This document shows, one piece after another, positions 38,830-48,003 of a DNA stretch of 64,000 nt. The position numbers and the translations under genes are program-made. The stretch is from CAWBVG01 sp963792175. GTDB lineage: Bacteria > Acidobacteriota > Vicinamibacteria > Vicinamibacterales > CAVVIG01. Each line of letters starts with the position of its first letter. Within the stretch, counting starts at the first letter, position 1. The notes beneath the pieces are model-generated. The model was given only the letters and a program-made list of their open reading frames with translations. It was not told the DNA's origin and did not search any database. Where the stretch lies: contig CAWBVG010000007.1 in NCBI GenBank assembly GCA_963792175.1, forward strand, positions 1 to 64,000, given 5' to 3'.

Positions 38830-39282
38830 ATGCGAGCGCTGTTCGTGCTCGGCCGGGCGATTTTCGGAGGTTTCTTCGTTTTCAACGGCGTCAACCACGT
38901 GAAGCATTCACACGAGATGGCTCAGTACGCCGGCGCCAAGGGTGTCCCAGCAGCTCAGCAGGCGGTGCAGGCGACCGGGCTGATGCTCATCGCGGGAGGC
39001 CTCAGCGTGGTGACCGGCATCAGGCCGCGCCAGGGTCTGGCGACGCTCATCGGCTTTCTTGTGCCGGTGACCCTACAGATGCATCGGTTCTGGGACGAAA
39101 AGGATCCTGAAGCGCGTCAGCGCGAGATGACGAATTTCCTGAAGAACATGGCACTGGTCGGCGCCTCGCTCGCGCTGATGGAAATTCGGGAACCGTGGCC
39201 GGTCAGCGTCGATCGGGCACGCGCGAACGAGGAAATGTTTATACGACTGGGCGGCCGCGATCTGCACGCGCTACCGGCCTGA
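38830..39282 (+). CDS. DoxX-family membrane protein
   Basis: The 150-residue protein has four membrane helices and DoxX patterns: LGRAIFGGFFVFNGVNHVKHSHEMAQYAGAKG and the QMHRFWD motif. DoxX/SURF4-like proteins are integral membrane proteins often linked to quinone or redox functions; the exact role is unknown. GGAGG five bases before ATG 38830 decides the start over an upstream in-frame ATG at 38803. Confidence 0.82.
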   Translation: MRALFVLGRAIFGGFFVFNGVNHVKHSHEMAQYAGAKGVPAAQQAVQATGLMLIAGGLSVVTGIRPRQGLATLIGFLVPVTLQMHRFWDEKDPEARQREMTNFLKNMALVGASLALMEIREPWPVSVDRARANEEMFIRLGGRDLHALPA

Positions 39283-39297
39283 GTCACAGAGGTTCAC

Positions 39298-39402
39298 ATG
39301 TTTTCGTCGTCGATGGTCTGGACGCTGGTTGCCCGCTCGTTTGCCCTGTCGGCCGGCATCGGGTTGGCGCTTCTTGCCGCAGCAGCCCTGCTACAGGGTT
39401 AG
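39298..39402 (+). CDS. Possible 34-residue membrane peptide
   Basis: ATG 39298, preceded by CAGAGG, opens a frame for a nearly fully hydrophobic peptide (MVWTLVARSFALSAGIGLALLAAAALL). It starts 15 bases after the DoxX stop. It could be a small membrane protein translated with DoxX. Nothing else supports it. Confidence 0.3.
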   Translation: MFSSSMVWTLVARSFALSAGIGLALLAAAALLQG

Positions 39403-39457
39403 GCACTCGGTCTCGAGACGGCGGGCCCGTCGATCCCCTGTGCCCGCCTCAAAGCCC

Positions 39458-39948
39458 TCACTGAGCCCAATCGCGTCCGAGCGCCTGGCGCAGGTGGTGC
39501 TCGAGATGCGCGACATAGTCCCGCATGAAATAGTTCAGGGTTGTCGGTTCCGAGCGCGGCACAGGCTTCCACGCAAGCTCGTCGAGGTTGTGCGAGGTTC
39601 GTTCACGACTGAGCGCGTGGGTGTCCGCCGACTCCATGACGCAGGCGATGTGATGGTTGTAGGCCTGCCATAACCTGACCAGATCGCCCCACGATCGATC
39701 CCCATAGCGCTGCAAGCGTACCCAAGCATCCTGGTCGTAACCGGCGAACACGAGATCGTCCTGCAGCTGAGCTCGGATGAACCGGCTGTGGTTATTGGCG
39801 GCGGAGTCGATCAGGTGACCGACGATCTCTTTCTTCGACCATTTTCCGGGCGCTGTCGGGCGGCCGGCCTCGCTGTCGTCGAACGTTCCCAGGCGTTCGG
39901 CGGCGCGATCGATCGTGCGCCGGAATCGGCGAGGAATGCGGCATCCAT
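39458..39948 (-). CDS. DinB-family protein (frameshift near the N-terminus)
   Basis: The product has DinB-like helices with KWSKKEIVGHLIDSAANNHSRFIRAQL and DYVAHLEHHLRQALG, holding the usual metal-binding His residues. The main frame is open from about 39925 without a start codon. A start at ATG 39948 in another frame, with one indel near 39905-39925, gives a full-length protein. This family includes thiol-dependent enzymes of unknown substrate. A long AT-rich repeat sits directly upstream. Confidence 0.7.
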
Positions 39949-39949
39949 T

Positions 39950-40076
39950 AAAGTTAAAAGTTAAAAGTTAAAAGTCAAAAGTCAAAGTGAAAATTCGAAA
40001 GTCAGGGTCAGAAGCAACTAACTTTGAGCTGCTTTAACTTTTACCTTTTCACTTTTCACCTTTTAACTTTCAAAGT
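39950..40076. repeat. AAAAGTT heptad array forming a long AT-rich hairpin
   Basis: The left arm (39950-39994) is a row of AAAAGTT/AAAAGTC-like heptads. The right arm (40033-40076) holds the complementary row (TTTAACT, TTTTACC, TTTTCAC). Together they can form a long imperfect hairpin. It lies between the anti-sigma stop, whose TAA is inside the right arm, and the DinB start. It could be a terminator or a recombination product. Confidence 0.7.
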
Positions 40077-40578
40077 CCGCCGTCGCGAGATACACCGCGA
40101 TTGGCGCGACGATGAGGCAGGCGGCGAGGACGAGGAGCAGCGACAGAACCAGAGGGACGGGAACCGAGGCCGACCGCGAAACGAGCTCGTCGAAGTGCTC
40201 GAACCAGGCGCCGCCTGGAGCGACCGAGCGCCACCACGCGCCGGCCAGCGCGACGAACAAACCCACCGCGGTCGCCGCCGCGATCCCCTGCAGCAGCGTG
40301 ATCGGTTGTCCCGCGGCACGGGCAGCCTCGGCCCGCGCGCGGATTGTGGCGCGCCACCAGACGGCTCCGGCGGATGGCACCGGCGCCTCCGCGCACAAGG
40401 CCTGCTGGTCGTCTTGCAGCAGGCGCGCCAGCTCCAGCGCCTCGGCGCACGCGCGGCAGTCGGCCACATGTGCGCGCAGCGCGTCGTCGCTCTCCTCAAA
40501 CCGGCCGCCGGCGACGACCAGATCGACGATCGCCTGCTCGTGGGGGCACGCGTCGTAGACGGTGGTCTGCCGACTCAT
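40063..40578 (-). CDS. Anti-sigma factor with zinc-finger (ZAS) motif
   Basis: The 171-residue protein has an N-terminal zinc-binding anti-sigma domain with the motif AHVADCRACAEAL (H-x3-C-x2-C). Two membrane helices follow (LLQGIAAATAVGLFVALAGAWW and VPLVLSLLLVLAACLIVAPIAV). Its ATG overlaps the stop of the sigma gene (ATGA), so it is the cognate anti-sigma. The signal it senses cannot be read from sequence. Confidence 0.88.
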   Translation of the reverse strand: MSRQTTVYDACPHEQAIVDLVVAGGRFEESDDALRAHVADCRACAEALELARLLQDDQQALCAEAPVPSAGAVWWRATIRARAEAARAAGQPITLLQGIAAATAVGLFVALAGAWWRSVAPGGAWFEHFDELVSRSASVPVPLVLSLLLVLAACLIVAPIAVYLATADFES

Positions 40579-41141
40579 GATTCACGCTCGCGGAGCATCG
40601 TCGCGAGCCGCTGGCGCGCGCGAAACAGCAGCGCCTTGATGCTCGATGTCTTCAAGCTCAGGGTGGCGGCGATTTCCTGGTGCGACGATCCCTGCGCGTA
40701 GGCCAGCCACAGCAACTCGCGCTCGCGCGGCTTGAGCCGCGCCATCGCGCGCGAGAGATCGACGCGCCGCGCCGCATGACCGGCGGCATCCGACTGCCGC
40801 GGATCCGCGTGTTCCCAGTCGTCCGACAGCGGCACCGCGTCGACGCGCGGGCGCCGGCGCATGTCGTGCACGAGATTGGTGGCGATGCGAAACAGGTAAT
40901 TGCGCCGGTGCGCCTCCGTCTCGTAGGTCGTTTTCGCGCGCAGCAGCCGGTAGTACGCCTCCTGCAGCAGGTCGTCCGCCTGCCGCGCGTCGCCGGTCAT
41001 CCGCGCGAGATAGGCCCAGACGGGGCGCGCTGTCCGCTCGTAGAACAGACGAAACGCGTCCTCGTCCATCTGGAAGACCTCGTCCGCTTCGCCGGCGGCC
41101 GCATCCAGTCGCGAGAGCTCGGAGAGCGTCATTTCACGCAT
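40575..41141 (-). CDS. ECF RNA polymerase sigma factor
   Basis: The 188-residue protein has region 2 (FRLFYERTARPVWAYLARMTGDARQADDLLQEAY) and region 4 (LKPRERELLWLAYAQGSSHQEIAATL). The start ATG 41141 overlaps the upstream membrane protein's stop by eight bases; ATG 41132 is an alternative. It forms an operon with the anti-sigma gene and with the upstream membrane protein. Confidence 0.87.
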   Translation of the reverse strand: MREMTLSELSRLDAAAGEADEVFQMDEDAFRLFYERTARPVWAYLARMTGDARQADDLLQEAYYRLLRAKTTYETEAHRRNYLFRIATNLVHDMRRRPRVDAVPLSDDWEHADPRQSDAAGHAARRVDLSRAMARLKPRERELLWLAYAQGSSHQEIAATLSLKTSSIKALLFRARQRLATMLRERES

Positions 41142-42028
41142 GGGTGGAACGCGGCTCGCTCTCGAGCAGCCCGAGCTGGCGGGAAAGCCCGTATGCGACG
41201 AGCGCCGATGCGACGAAGCCGACGCCGAGGGCAACCGCCAGCACCGCGACCACGTTCAGCGCCTGGGCCGCTTCCTCGATGACGCTCGCCTTCGCGAACC
41301 AGAGGCCGAGGCCGCCGGCGGCGAGGACGACGCCGGCCTGGACGGACCAGAGGATCCGGTTGACCGGCGCGCCGACGGCACGCATGGCGATGTCGAGACC
41401 CGGGCGCGTCGCCGACATGCTCGCCCGCTGGCCCGCCGGCGACTGCAGGTACGCCAGCAGGTCTTCGTTCGACGTCAGCCGATCGACGAGCTTCGCGTGC
41501 GCATCGGCCTGAATCTTCGAGGCGCGCTGCCACGTGCGGTAGTCGATGAGCGCGCGGCCCAGCCATCCGACGAGAGTGAAGAACGACACGACGCCAATCA
41601 GGAACATCGCGCCATCGAACACGTTCTCGACCACGCGGAGCGCCGCGCCGCGGCCGGTCTCCTGCACCTCGAACCGCGGGTCGCCGATGAAGAACGCCGG
41701 GTTGTGCACGACCTGCGAATGTTGCGCGACGAAGGCGGCGAGCGTGGGATAGGACGCCATGTAATCGGGCTTCGACAGCAGCGACGGGTCGAGCCGCAGG
41801 ACCTGGCCGACCGACGGCGGGTATTGATTGAGGACTTCCCGGAGGCGCTCGCGGGTTTCCCGCGCGTCCCGCTCGTCGACTGGGGCCTGGGCCTGGGGCC
41901 GGGACCGGGGCCTGCGCCGGGGCGGGCCTTGGCTGCGCCAGGAGGGCGGGGGATACTCCGCTCAGCAGGGCGGTCAACCACATCGTCAGGGTCAACGTCC
42001 GGAGCGTCTTCGAAGTAAGGGTCAGCAT
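41134..42028 (-). CDS. Exported/membrane hypothetical protein (one frameshift)
   Basis: The start (MLTLTSKTLRTLTLTMWLTALLSGVSPALLAQ) is a signal peptide, followed by a Pro/Ala-rich linker where the frame breaks (near 41890). The rest reads DERDARETRERLREVLNQYPPSVGQVLRLDPSLL, SYPTLAAFVAQHSQV and two pairs of membrane helices (GAMFLIGVVSFFTLVGWL and VVAVLAVALGVGFVASAL). I do not recognise the family. It is the first gene of the sigma/anti-sigma operon and could be its sensor or target. Confidence 0.65.
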
Positions 42029-42153
42029 TACCTTGCTATTACGGCGACCCGCCCCGGAGGTTCACAGTCAGCGCAGGACGGGGTCAGATTTGATTCTCTG
42101 CGACGCTGCTGAAAATCAAGATCCCGGCTAGTATCCGCCTGCAGGAGATGACG

Positions 42154-43751
42154 ATGGCCAAAGCGCGCCCTGTTGTACGCCCTCGCGTTGCTGACGGTAG
42201 CCCCCCTGACCGCGCAGGAACCGTTGAACGCCGATATCAACGCGAAGATCCGCCAGGAAGAAGCCAGCCACTCGCAGATCATGCGGACCCTGCACATGTT
42301 TACGGACGTGTACGGGCCCCGGGTGACCGGATCTCCCAATCACAAGGCGGCCGCCGAATGGGCCTTGAAGCAGATGGCGAGTTGGGGCCTGACCAACGGG
42401 CACCTCGAGCCGTGGGATTTCGGCCACCCGGGCTGGGTCAACGAGCGCTTTTCGGCGCACATCATCGCGCCCGTCAAAGATCAGCTGACCTGCGAGGTCC
42501 TGGCGTGGACCCCCGGCACCAACGGGCCGGTGACCGCGCGCGCCTATCAGCTGATCCTGCCGGAGCATCCGACCGCGGACCAGTTGACGGCGTTCCTGAG
42601 CGGCGTGACGACCAAAGTCAAGGGGCAGATCGTGCTGGTCGGCACAGTCGGTCGCCGTGCCCGTGAACCTGAATCCACCGGCGAAGCGCCGCCCGGACGA
42701 GGACGTGCGCGCGCAATACGATCCGAACAACCCCGACGGTGGCCGCGGCCGCGGCCGTGGCAACGCGGGCGGCAATACGCCGCCCGGGACGCTCAGCACG
42801 AACGAGATCAATCGTCGCGTCGACGAGTTCCTCGTGGCCAATGGCGCGCGCGTGCGGGTGAACGACGCCGGCCGCGAGCACGGCCAGATCATCGCCTTCA
42901 ACAACCGGACGTTCGACGTGACGAAGGCGGTCCCGACCGTCGTCATGCGGAACGAAGACTACGGCCGCATCGCCCGAATTCTGGCGGACGGGACGCCGGT
43001 CGAGCTCGAGTTCAACATCGACAACAAGGTGTACCCGGAAGGCCGGACCTCGTACAACACCATCGCGGAGATTCCCGGCAGCGACAAGAAAGACGAAATC
43101 GTCATGCTGGGCGGCCATCTGGATTCGTGGCATTCGGCCACCGGCGCCACGGACAATGCGATCGGCTGCGCGATCATGATGGAGGCGGCGCGCATCCTGA
43201 AAGCGATCGGCGTCCAGCCGCGGCGGACGATCCGCGTCGCGCTCTGGAGCGGCGAGGAGGAAGGTCTCCTCGGATCGCAAGCCTACGTCCGGGAGCATTT
43301 CGGGTCGTTCGAGAACCCGAAACCGGAATACGCGACGCTCGACGCCTATCTGAACATCGACTCCGGCACGGGCCATCCGCGCGGCGCCGGCGTCTTCGGT
43401 CCACCCGCGGCGGCGGCGATTCTGCGCCAGACGCTGGCGCCGTTCGCCGACCTGGGCGTCGTCGGCGCGTCGGCGACGCGCAGCCGTGCGGTGGGCGGCA
43501 CCGACAGCACGTCGTTCAACAACGCCGGGCTGCCCGGCATCGGCTTCGGCCAGGATCCCATCGAATACAACACGCACACCCACCACACGAACCTGGACAA
43601 CTACGAGCGCGTCATCGAAAGCGACGTCAGGGACGCGGCCGTTGTCATTGCGGCCACGCTCTACCAGCTCGCGATGCGCGACCAGATGGTGCCGCGCTTC
43701 GCGCCGTCCGACATGCCGCCGCCCGTGCCGCGGAATTCGTCAGCGCAGTGA
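42154..43751 (+). CDS. Secreted M28-family aminopeptidase (two frameshifts)
   Basis: The mature part has the M28 zinc ligands: HLDSWHSATGATDNA (His, Asp), WSGEEEGLLGS (catalytic Glu pair), a later Asp in DAYLNIDSGTG and His in THHTNLD. A signal helix (LLYALALLTVAPLTAQ) lies in another frame from the ATG, so a break lies near 42162. A second lies near 42650, joining IVLVGT to VAVPVNLNPPAKRRPDED. AGGAG at 42143-42147 supports ATG 42154. Aminopeptidases of this type cut exported peptides. Confidence 0.8.
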
Positions 43752-43765
43752 CACTCGCGACGTGG

Positions 43766-43837
43766 AACGCAGAGTGCGCAGGGCACGCAGAGAATCCGAA
43801 TAAATCCTGGCTCTGCGAGCTCCGCGAGCTCTGCGTT
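43766..43837. repeat. Dispersed AACGCAGAG/CTCTGCG hairpin repeat, copy 1
   Basis: The 27-base arm 43766-43792 matches the reverse complement of 43811-43837 at 22 positions. Blocks such as CTCTGCGAGCTCCGCG are shared with copies at 53984-54040 and 61337-61364. It lies between the M28 stop and the permease start and contains no reading frame of note. Confidence 0.7.
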
Positions 43838-43861
43838 GATCGTCGTAGGCTGGAACGCAGC

Positions 43862-45172
43862 GTGACAGGCTTTCGACGGGAGCTCGGCCTCTTCGACTCG
43901 GTCGTCGTGGTCGCCGGCGGCATCATCGGCGTCGGCATCTTCGCGAACCCGTCCAACGTCGCGCGGGTCGTGGGCGACCCGGTGCTCATCCTGCTGGTGT
44001 GGGCGCTGGGCGGCGCCATCGCCCTCATCGGGGCATTCGTCTGGGCGGAGCTGGCGTCGCGTTTTCCGCACGTCGGCGGCCAATACGTCTATCTGCAGCG
44101 CGCCTATCCTCCCGTCGTCGGGTTTCTCTACGGCATCGCGCTGCTGTTCATCATCAACGGTGGCTCGCTGGCGGCGGTGGCGATCCTGTTCGCGAGCTAT
44201 GTCGATCGCTCCTTCGTCCCGCTCGGCGCCACCGGCATCCGCGTCTGCGCGGCGCTCGCGCTGGTCGGGCTCACCGCCGTCAACGCGCTCGGCGTGCGCG
44301 CCGGGAAATGGACGAACAACCTGTTGATGGCCGCGAAGGTGGTCGGCATGATCGCGCTCGTCGCCCTCGCGTTCGGCCGCGGTGCGCCGCCCGCCAGCCA
44401 CTTCGATCCCGCGCCCGCCTCGGTATTCGCCAGCGCGTCGGTGCACCTCCTGTTCACCGCGCTGGTGCCGATTCTCTTCGCGTACGGCGGCTGGCAGAGC
44501 TGTGCGAACGTCGCGGCGGAAATCCGCGATCCGGCGCGGAACCTTGCCAAGGCCAACGTCCTCGGCGTGATCGTCGTCGTCGTGCTGTACCTGTCGATGA
44601 ACCTGGCGTATCTGTGGGTCCTGACGCCCGCGCAGATGGCGGCATCCCCGGCGCTGGCTGCCGACATGGCGCGCGCCGTGGCCGGCGCGGCGGGCGCGCA
44701 GTTCGTCGCGTTCCTGATCGTCGTGTCGAGTCTCGGTTTCCTCGCGGTCGTGATCCTCACCGGGCCGCGCCTGATCTATGCGATGGCGAGCGACGGCCTG
44801 TTTTTCCGCGGCGCCGCGCGCCTGCACCCTCGCTACCAGACACCGGTATTCGCCTTGTGGTTTCAGGCCGCCGTGTCGCTCGCGCTGCTGACGACGAACA
44901 CGTACGACCAATTGCTCTCCTACGTGGTCTTCGCCGACTGGCTGTTTTTCGGGCTGACGGCCGCCGGCCTGGTGCTCGTGCGATGGCGCGAACCCGGGCC
45001 GCCGGCGCCGGGCATCGCGGCCGTGCCGGGCCATCCGTGGACGACCGGCTTGTTCGTCCTCGTGGCGGTTGGCGTGGTCGTCAACAGTTTCGTGGCCTAC
45101 CCGATGCAATCGCTGATCGGATCCGCGATACTCGTCGTCGCGGCGGTGGTGTTTTTCGTGTGGCGCCGGTGA
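43862..45172 (+). CDS. APC-family amino acid permease
   Basis: The 436-residue protein has twelve predicted membrane helices. The start VTGFRRELGLFDSVVVVAGGIIGVGIFANP carries the APC glycine motif GGIIGVGIF. Further blocks are GAFVWAELASRFPHVGGQYVYL and YGGWQSCANVAAEIRDPARN. It would take up amino acids by proton symport or exchange. The start is GTG 43862, as the nearest in-frame start to the conserved part. Its stop overlaps the aminotransferase start by one base. Confidence 0.88.
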   Translation: MTGFRRELGLFDSVVVVAGGIIGVGIFANPSNVARVVGDPVLILLVWALGGAIALIGAFVWAELASRFPHVGGQYVYLQRAYPPVVGFLYGIALLFIINGGSLAAVAILFASYVDRSFVPLGATGIRVCAALALVGLTAVNALGVRAGKWTNNLLMAAKVVGMIALVALAFGRGAPPASHFDPAPASVFASASVHLLFTALVPILFAYGGWQSCANVAAEIRDPARNLAKANVLGVIVVVVLYLSMNLAYLWVLTPAQMAASPALAADMARAVAGAAGAQFVAFLIVVSSLGFLAVVILTGPRLIYAMASDGLFFRGAARLHPRYQTPVFALWFQAAVSLALLTTNTYDQLLSYVVFADWLFFGLTAAGLVLVRWREPGPPAPGIAAVPGHPWTTGLFVLVAVGVVVNSFVAYPMQSLIGSAILVVAAVVFFVWRR

Positions 45173-46287
45173 TGAAATTTCAAGAGCTCGCATACATCTC
45201 GTGGGCGAAGGCGTTGCCGAAGGTGGAGATCAACCTCGCGCGCAGCGGGATCGATCACTGCCCGGTTTCGCTGCTCGGGTTGAAGGCCAGGGATGTCGTT
45301 GCGACGCTGCCGGTGAGGTACGGGTATCTGCCGCTGCGCCAGGCCATCGCCGCGCGATACGACGTGACCGTCCCGCGGGTCTTCCCGATCTCCGGCGGCA
45401 CGAGCTTCGCCAACTGGATCGCGTGCGCCGCGGTGCTCGACGGCTGCGGCCGCGGAGCGGAAGTCATTGTCGAGCGGCCGACCTACGAACCGCTGCTCCG
45501 TATTCCGCAGACGCTCGGACATCGTATCCGCCGGCTGGATCGACGGTACGACGATCGCTTCGCCATCGATCTGGATCGGTTCGCCGCGCTGGTCACCACA
45601 CGCACGCGATTGGCGATCGTCAGCAACCTGCACAATCCGACGGGCGCCCGGATTCCGATGGCGACCCTTCGCTCGATGGCCGCGATGCTTGCGCGAGTGA
45701 AGGGATACCTTCTGGTGGACGAGGTCTACCTCGAGTGCCTGTTCAGAAACCGACCCGAATCATGTGTGCACGCGGGGCCGAACGTCCTGACCACCAACAG
45801 CCTCACCAAGGCCTATGGGCTCGATGGCGTGCGCGCTGGCTGGATCCTGGGTCCCGCAGACATCGTGGCCCGGGCAGGGCGCATCAATGACGTGATGACC
45901 AACAACAGCGTGGCGGCGGGCGAGCTGATGGCGCTCGCCGCGTTCCGGCATCATCGAGCGATCGATCGACGCGCCCACACGCTGCTCGATCCGAACCTGG
46001 CGCGGGTGCGGACGTTTCTGAGCCGTGAACCGCGTCTGCAGGCGTACGTTCCGGAGGGCGGCAACGTCCTGTTCGCGCGACTGCCGCTGCGCATCGACAG
46101 CGATCGGCTGGCGGTCCGCCTCCGCGATCACTATTCGACCCTCGTCGTGCCCGGACGCTTTTTCGAATCGCCGCGTTATATCCGTATCAGCTTCGGCTGC
46201 AAGCCGTCGCTGCTCGGTCGCGGGTTGACGAACATTTCACGCGCGCTGGACGACTTGACGTCGGTCACGCCGGGCCGCCGATCCTGA
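45172..46287 (+). CDS. PLP-dependent aminotransferase (class I/II fold)
   Basis: The 371-residue protein has the fold-type I pattern. ISGGTSFANW is the phosphate-binding loop, NLHNPTGARIP holds the NPTG motif, LLVDEVYLE has the Asp/Tyr contacts, and SLTKAYGLDGVRAGW holds the PLP lysine. RISFG near the end holds the carboxylate Arg. It resembles kynurenine/aspartate aminotransferase-like enzymes. It is translationally coupled to the permease, so it probably handles an amino acid taken up by that permease. Confidence 0.87.
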   Translation: MKFQELAYISWAKALPKVEINLARSGIDHCPVSLLGLKARDVVATLPVRYGYLPLRQAIAARYDVTVPRVFPISGGTSFANWIACAAVLDGCGRGAEVIVERPTYEPLLRIPQTLGHRIRRLDRRYDDRFAIDLDRFAALVTTRTRLAIVSNLHNPTGARIPMATLRSMAAMLARVKGYLLVDEVYLECLFRNRPESCVHAGPNVLTTNSLTKAYGLDGVRAGWILGPADIVARAGRINDVMTNNSVAAGELMALAAFRHHRAIDRRAHTLLDPNLARVRTFLSREPRLQAYVPEGGNVLFARLPLRIDSDRLAVRLRDHYSTLVVPGRFFESPRYIRISFGCKPSLLGRGLTNISRALDDLTSVTPGRRS

Positions 46288-46332
46288 ACTTTTTGGACCG
46301 ACTGGCCGTATCCTGAAGCGGAGGGACTCGAG

Positions 46333-46587
46333 GTGCCGGAATCAACCTTCACCGAATCGTTCAAGGTTGCCGCCGATCAGCTCGTGGACGCGATCAAACA
46401 GATCATCCACGAAGGCAATGTCCGGCGCGTGATCATCAAGCAGGACGGCCGCACGGTCGTGGAATTCCCGATCACGGTCGGCGTCATCGGCACGGTGTTC
46501 GCGCCGATACTGGCCGCGGCCGGCGCCCTCGCCGCCGTGCTCACCGACTGCACGATTGAAGTCGAGCGGACGAAGTCTGAAGTCTGA
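46333..46587 (+). CDS. DUF4342 protein
   Basis: The 84-residue protein matches DUF4342: LVDAIKQIIHEGNVRRVIIKQDGRTVVEFPITVGVIG, then a hydrophobic segment (VFAPILAAAGALAAVL) and a short tail. The start is GTG 46333, after GGAGGG. It may be a small membrane-associated protein. Its stop codon lies within a GAAGTCT heptad array. Confidence 0.82.
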   Translation: MPESTFTESFKVAADQLVDAIKQIIHEGNVRRVIIKQDGRTVVEFPITVGVIGTVFAPILAAAGALAAVLTDCTIEVERTKSEV

Positions 46588-46599
46588 CGGCCGAAGTCC
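46572..46599. repeat. GAAGTCT heptad repeat over a stop codon
   Basis: Four heptads follow each other: GAAGTCT, GAAGTCT, GACGGCC and GAAGTCC. The stop of the DUF4342 gene (TGA 46585-46587) is inside the array, so the last codons of the protein are built from it. Confidence 0.6.
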
Positions 46600-46674
46600 A
46601 GCAACCGCTCGACCTCAAGTGCGTGCTGCAACTCATCGACGAAATGCTCGAACACAAAGGACTAAAATCGAGCC

Positions 46675-47316
46675 ATGTGCGATCTGGGACACAGGCACGA
46701 GCATTTTGGGTTTCTCGTCGACACGCCGGAGATTCGCGCCCTGATCGAGGAGACGGCACGCGTCACGGCTGCCATTCCCGATGACGCCGGGCGCGTCGAG
46801 GCGCTGCGGCCGGCCTTTGCCGCGCTGCTGGCGGCGGAAGGCTGGTTGCCGGACGCCTGCGCGCAGCCAGACGAGTCGAGCCGCATGGGGGGAGGCATCG
46901 GCCAGTACGCGCTTTATCGCGCCGAAGACGGATCGCTCTGTCTCTTCTCGCTCGTCGTGCCGGCGGGCGCGGCGACGCCGGTCCACGATCACCTCGCGTG
47001 GGGGCTCGTCGGCATCTATCGGGGCCGTCAGGACGAGACGGTCTACCGCCGGCTGGACGACGGCCGCGATCCGTCGCGCGCGCAGCTCGAGATCGCGAAG
47101 CAGCAGGAGCTCGGACGCGGCGAGTTCGACGTGCTGCTGCCTCCCGCTGACGACATTCACTACGTCAGGACGATCTCCGACACGCCGTCGATCTCGATTC
47201 ACCTTCTCGCGAACGACACCGCGTGCGTCTGGCGCCATCGATTCGATCCAGCCAACGGCGTGGTCACACCCTTTCGGTCTGGCTACGCCAACGCGCCGTG
47301 TCCGCCCGCCGCATGA
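46675..47316 (+). CDS. Cysteine dioxygenase-like (cupin) protein
   Basis: The 213-residue protein has the thiol dioxygenase cupin. TPVHDHLAWGLVGIYRG holds the first two metal His (HxH), and the later His in DDIHYVRTI is the third. Such enzymes use Fe(II) and O2 to oxidise cysteine or 3-mercaptopropionate to a sulfinate. The exact thiol is unknown. The stop overlaps the HAD gene start (ATGA), so the two are coupled. ATG 46675 is preceded by a weak AAAGGA. Confidence 0.8.
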   Translation: MCDLGHRHEHFGFLVDTPEIRALIEETARVTAAIPDDAGRVEALRPAFAALLAAEGWLPDACAQPDESSRMGGGIGQYALYRAEDGSLCLFSLVVPAGAATPVHDHLAWGLVGIYRGRQDETVYRRLDDGRDPSRAQLEIAKQQELGRGEFDVLLPPADDIHYVRTISDTPSISIHLLANDTACVWRHRFDPANGVVTPFRSGYANAPCPPAA

Positions 47317-47960
47317 CGGACGTCGTCTATCTCGTCGACGTCGACAATACGCTGCTCGACAACGATGCCGTCATCGCGGATCTCAGAGCGCATCTGCGCG
47401 ATGCGTTCGGCGCTGAGTGCGAGCGCCGCTACTGGGAGATTTTCGAAGAACTGCGCCGCGAGCTGGGCTACGCCGACTATCTCGGCGCGCTCCAGCGATA
47501 TCGCGTGGAGAATCCGCGCGAGTCACATCTCCTCCGGATCTCGCTCTACCTCCTGCACTATCCGTTCGCGTCGCGGGTGTACCCGCGCGCGCTCGACGTC
47601 ATCCGGCGACTGGGCGAATCGGGGCCGGTGGTCATCCTCACCGACGGCGACGTCGTGTTTCAACCGCGCAAGGTCGAGCGCTCCGGATTGTGGGCGGCGG
47701 TCGGCGGCGAGGTCCTGATCTTCATCCACAAAGAGCGGATGCTGGACGAAGTCGAGCGCCGGTACCCGGCACGTCGGTACGTCATGATCGACGACAAGTT
47801 GCGGATCCTGACCGCCATCAAGGACGTGTGGCGCGATCGCGTGACCACGGTCTTCGTTCGCCAGGGCCATTACGCACACGATCCGTCGCAGGTCCAGCCG
47901 TATCCGCCGGCGGACCTCACCGTCGAGGCAATCGGAGACGTCCTCGATCTGAGGATCTAA
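47313..47960 (+). CDS. HAD-superfamily hydrolase
   Basis: The 215-residue protein has motif I DVDNTLLDND (Asp nucleophile), motif II VVILTDGD, the Lys of motif III in FQPRKVERSG and motif IV VMIDDK. It is likely a phosphatase with a small helical cap (about 20-90). Its ATG overlaps the thiol dioxygenase stop. The last codons run into a GGATGTAA-type octad repeat. Confidence 0.85.
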   Translation: MTDVVYLVDVDNTLLDNDAVIADLRAHLRDAFGAECERRYWEIFEELRRELGYADYLGALQRYRVENPRESHLLRISLYLLHYPFASRVYPRALDVIRRLGESGPVVILTDGDVVFQPRKVERSGLWAAVGGEVLIFIHKERMLDEVERRYPARRYVMIDDKLRILTAIKDVWRDRVTTVFVRQGHYAHDPSQVQPYPPADLTVEAIGDVLDLRI

Positions 47961-47981
47961 GGATGTAAGAATGTAGGAACC
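47953..47981. repeat. GGATGTAA octad repeat at a stop codon
   Basis: GGATCTAA, GGATGTAA, GAATGTAG and GAACC follow one another. The HAD stop TAA (47958-47960) is inside the first unit. It is one of the stop-proximal degenerate repeats of this window. Confidence 0.5.
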
Positions 47982-48003
47982 TGAAGTGGCGAGGATGTGA
48001 CGC

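Noticed and set aside
39950..40076. CRISPR array
   Set aside because: The repeated AAAAGTT units are contiguous heptads with no spacers and no cas genes; this is a tandem microrepeat forming a hairpin.
40056..40499. Minus-strand alternative frame in the anti-sigma gene
   Set aside because: The 171-residue frame has the zinc motif and two membrane helices and is coupled to sigma; the alternative lacks both.
46588..46660. Coding-like stretch after the DUF4342 stop (reads EVQQPLDLKCVLQLIDEMLEHKGLK)
   Set aside because: It has a plausible helical composition, but there is no start codon or Shine-Dalgarno. It could be a tail of DUF4342 after an indel; I cannot support it.
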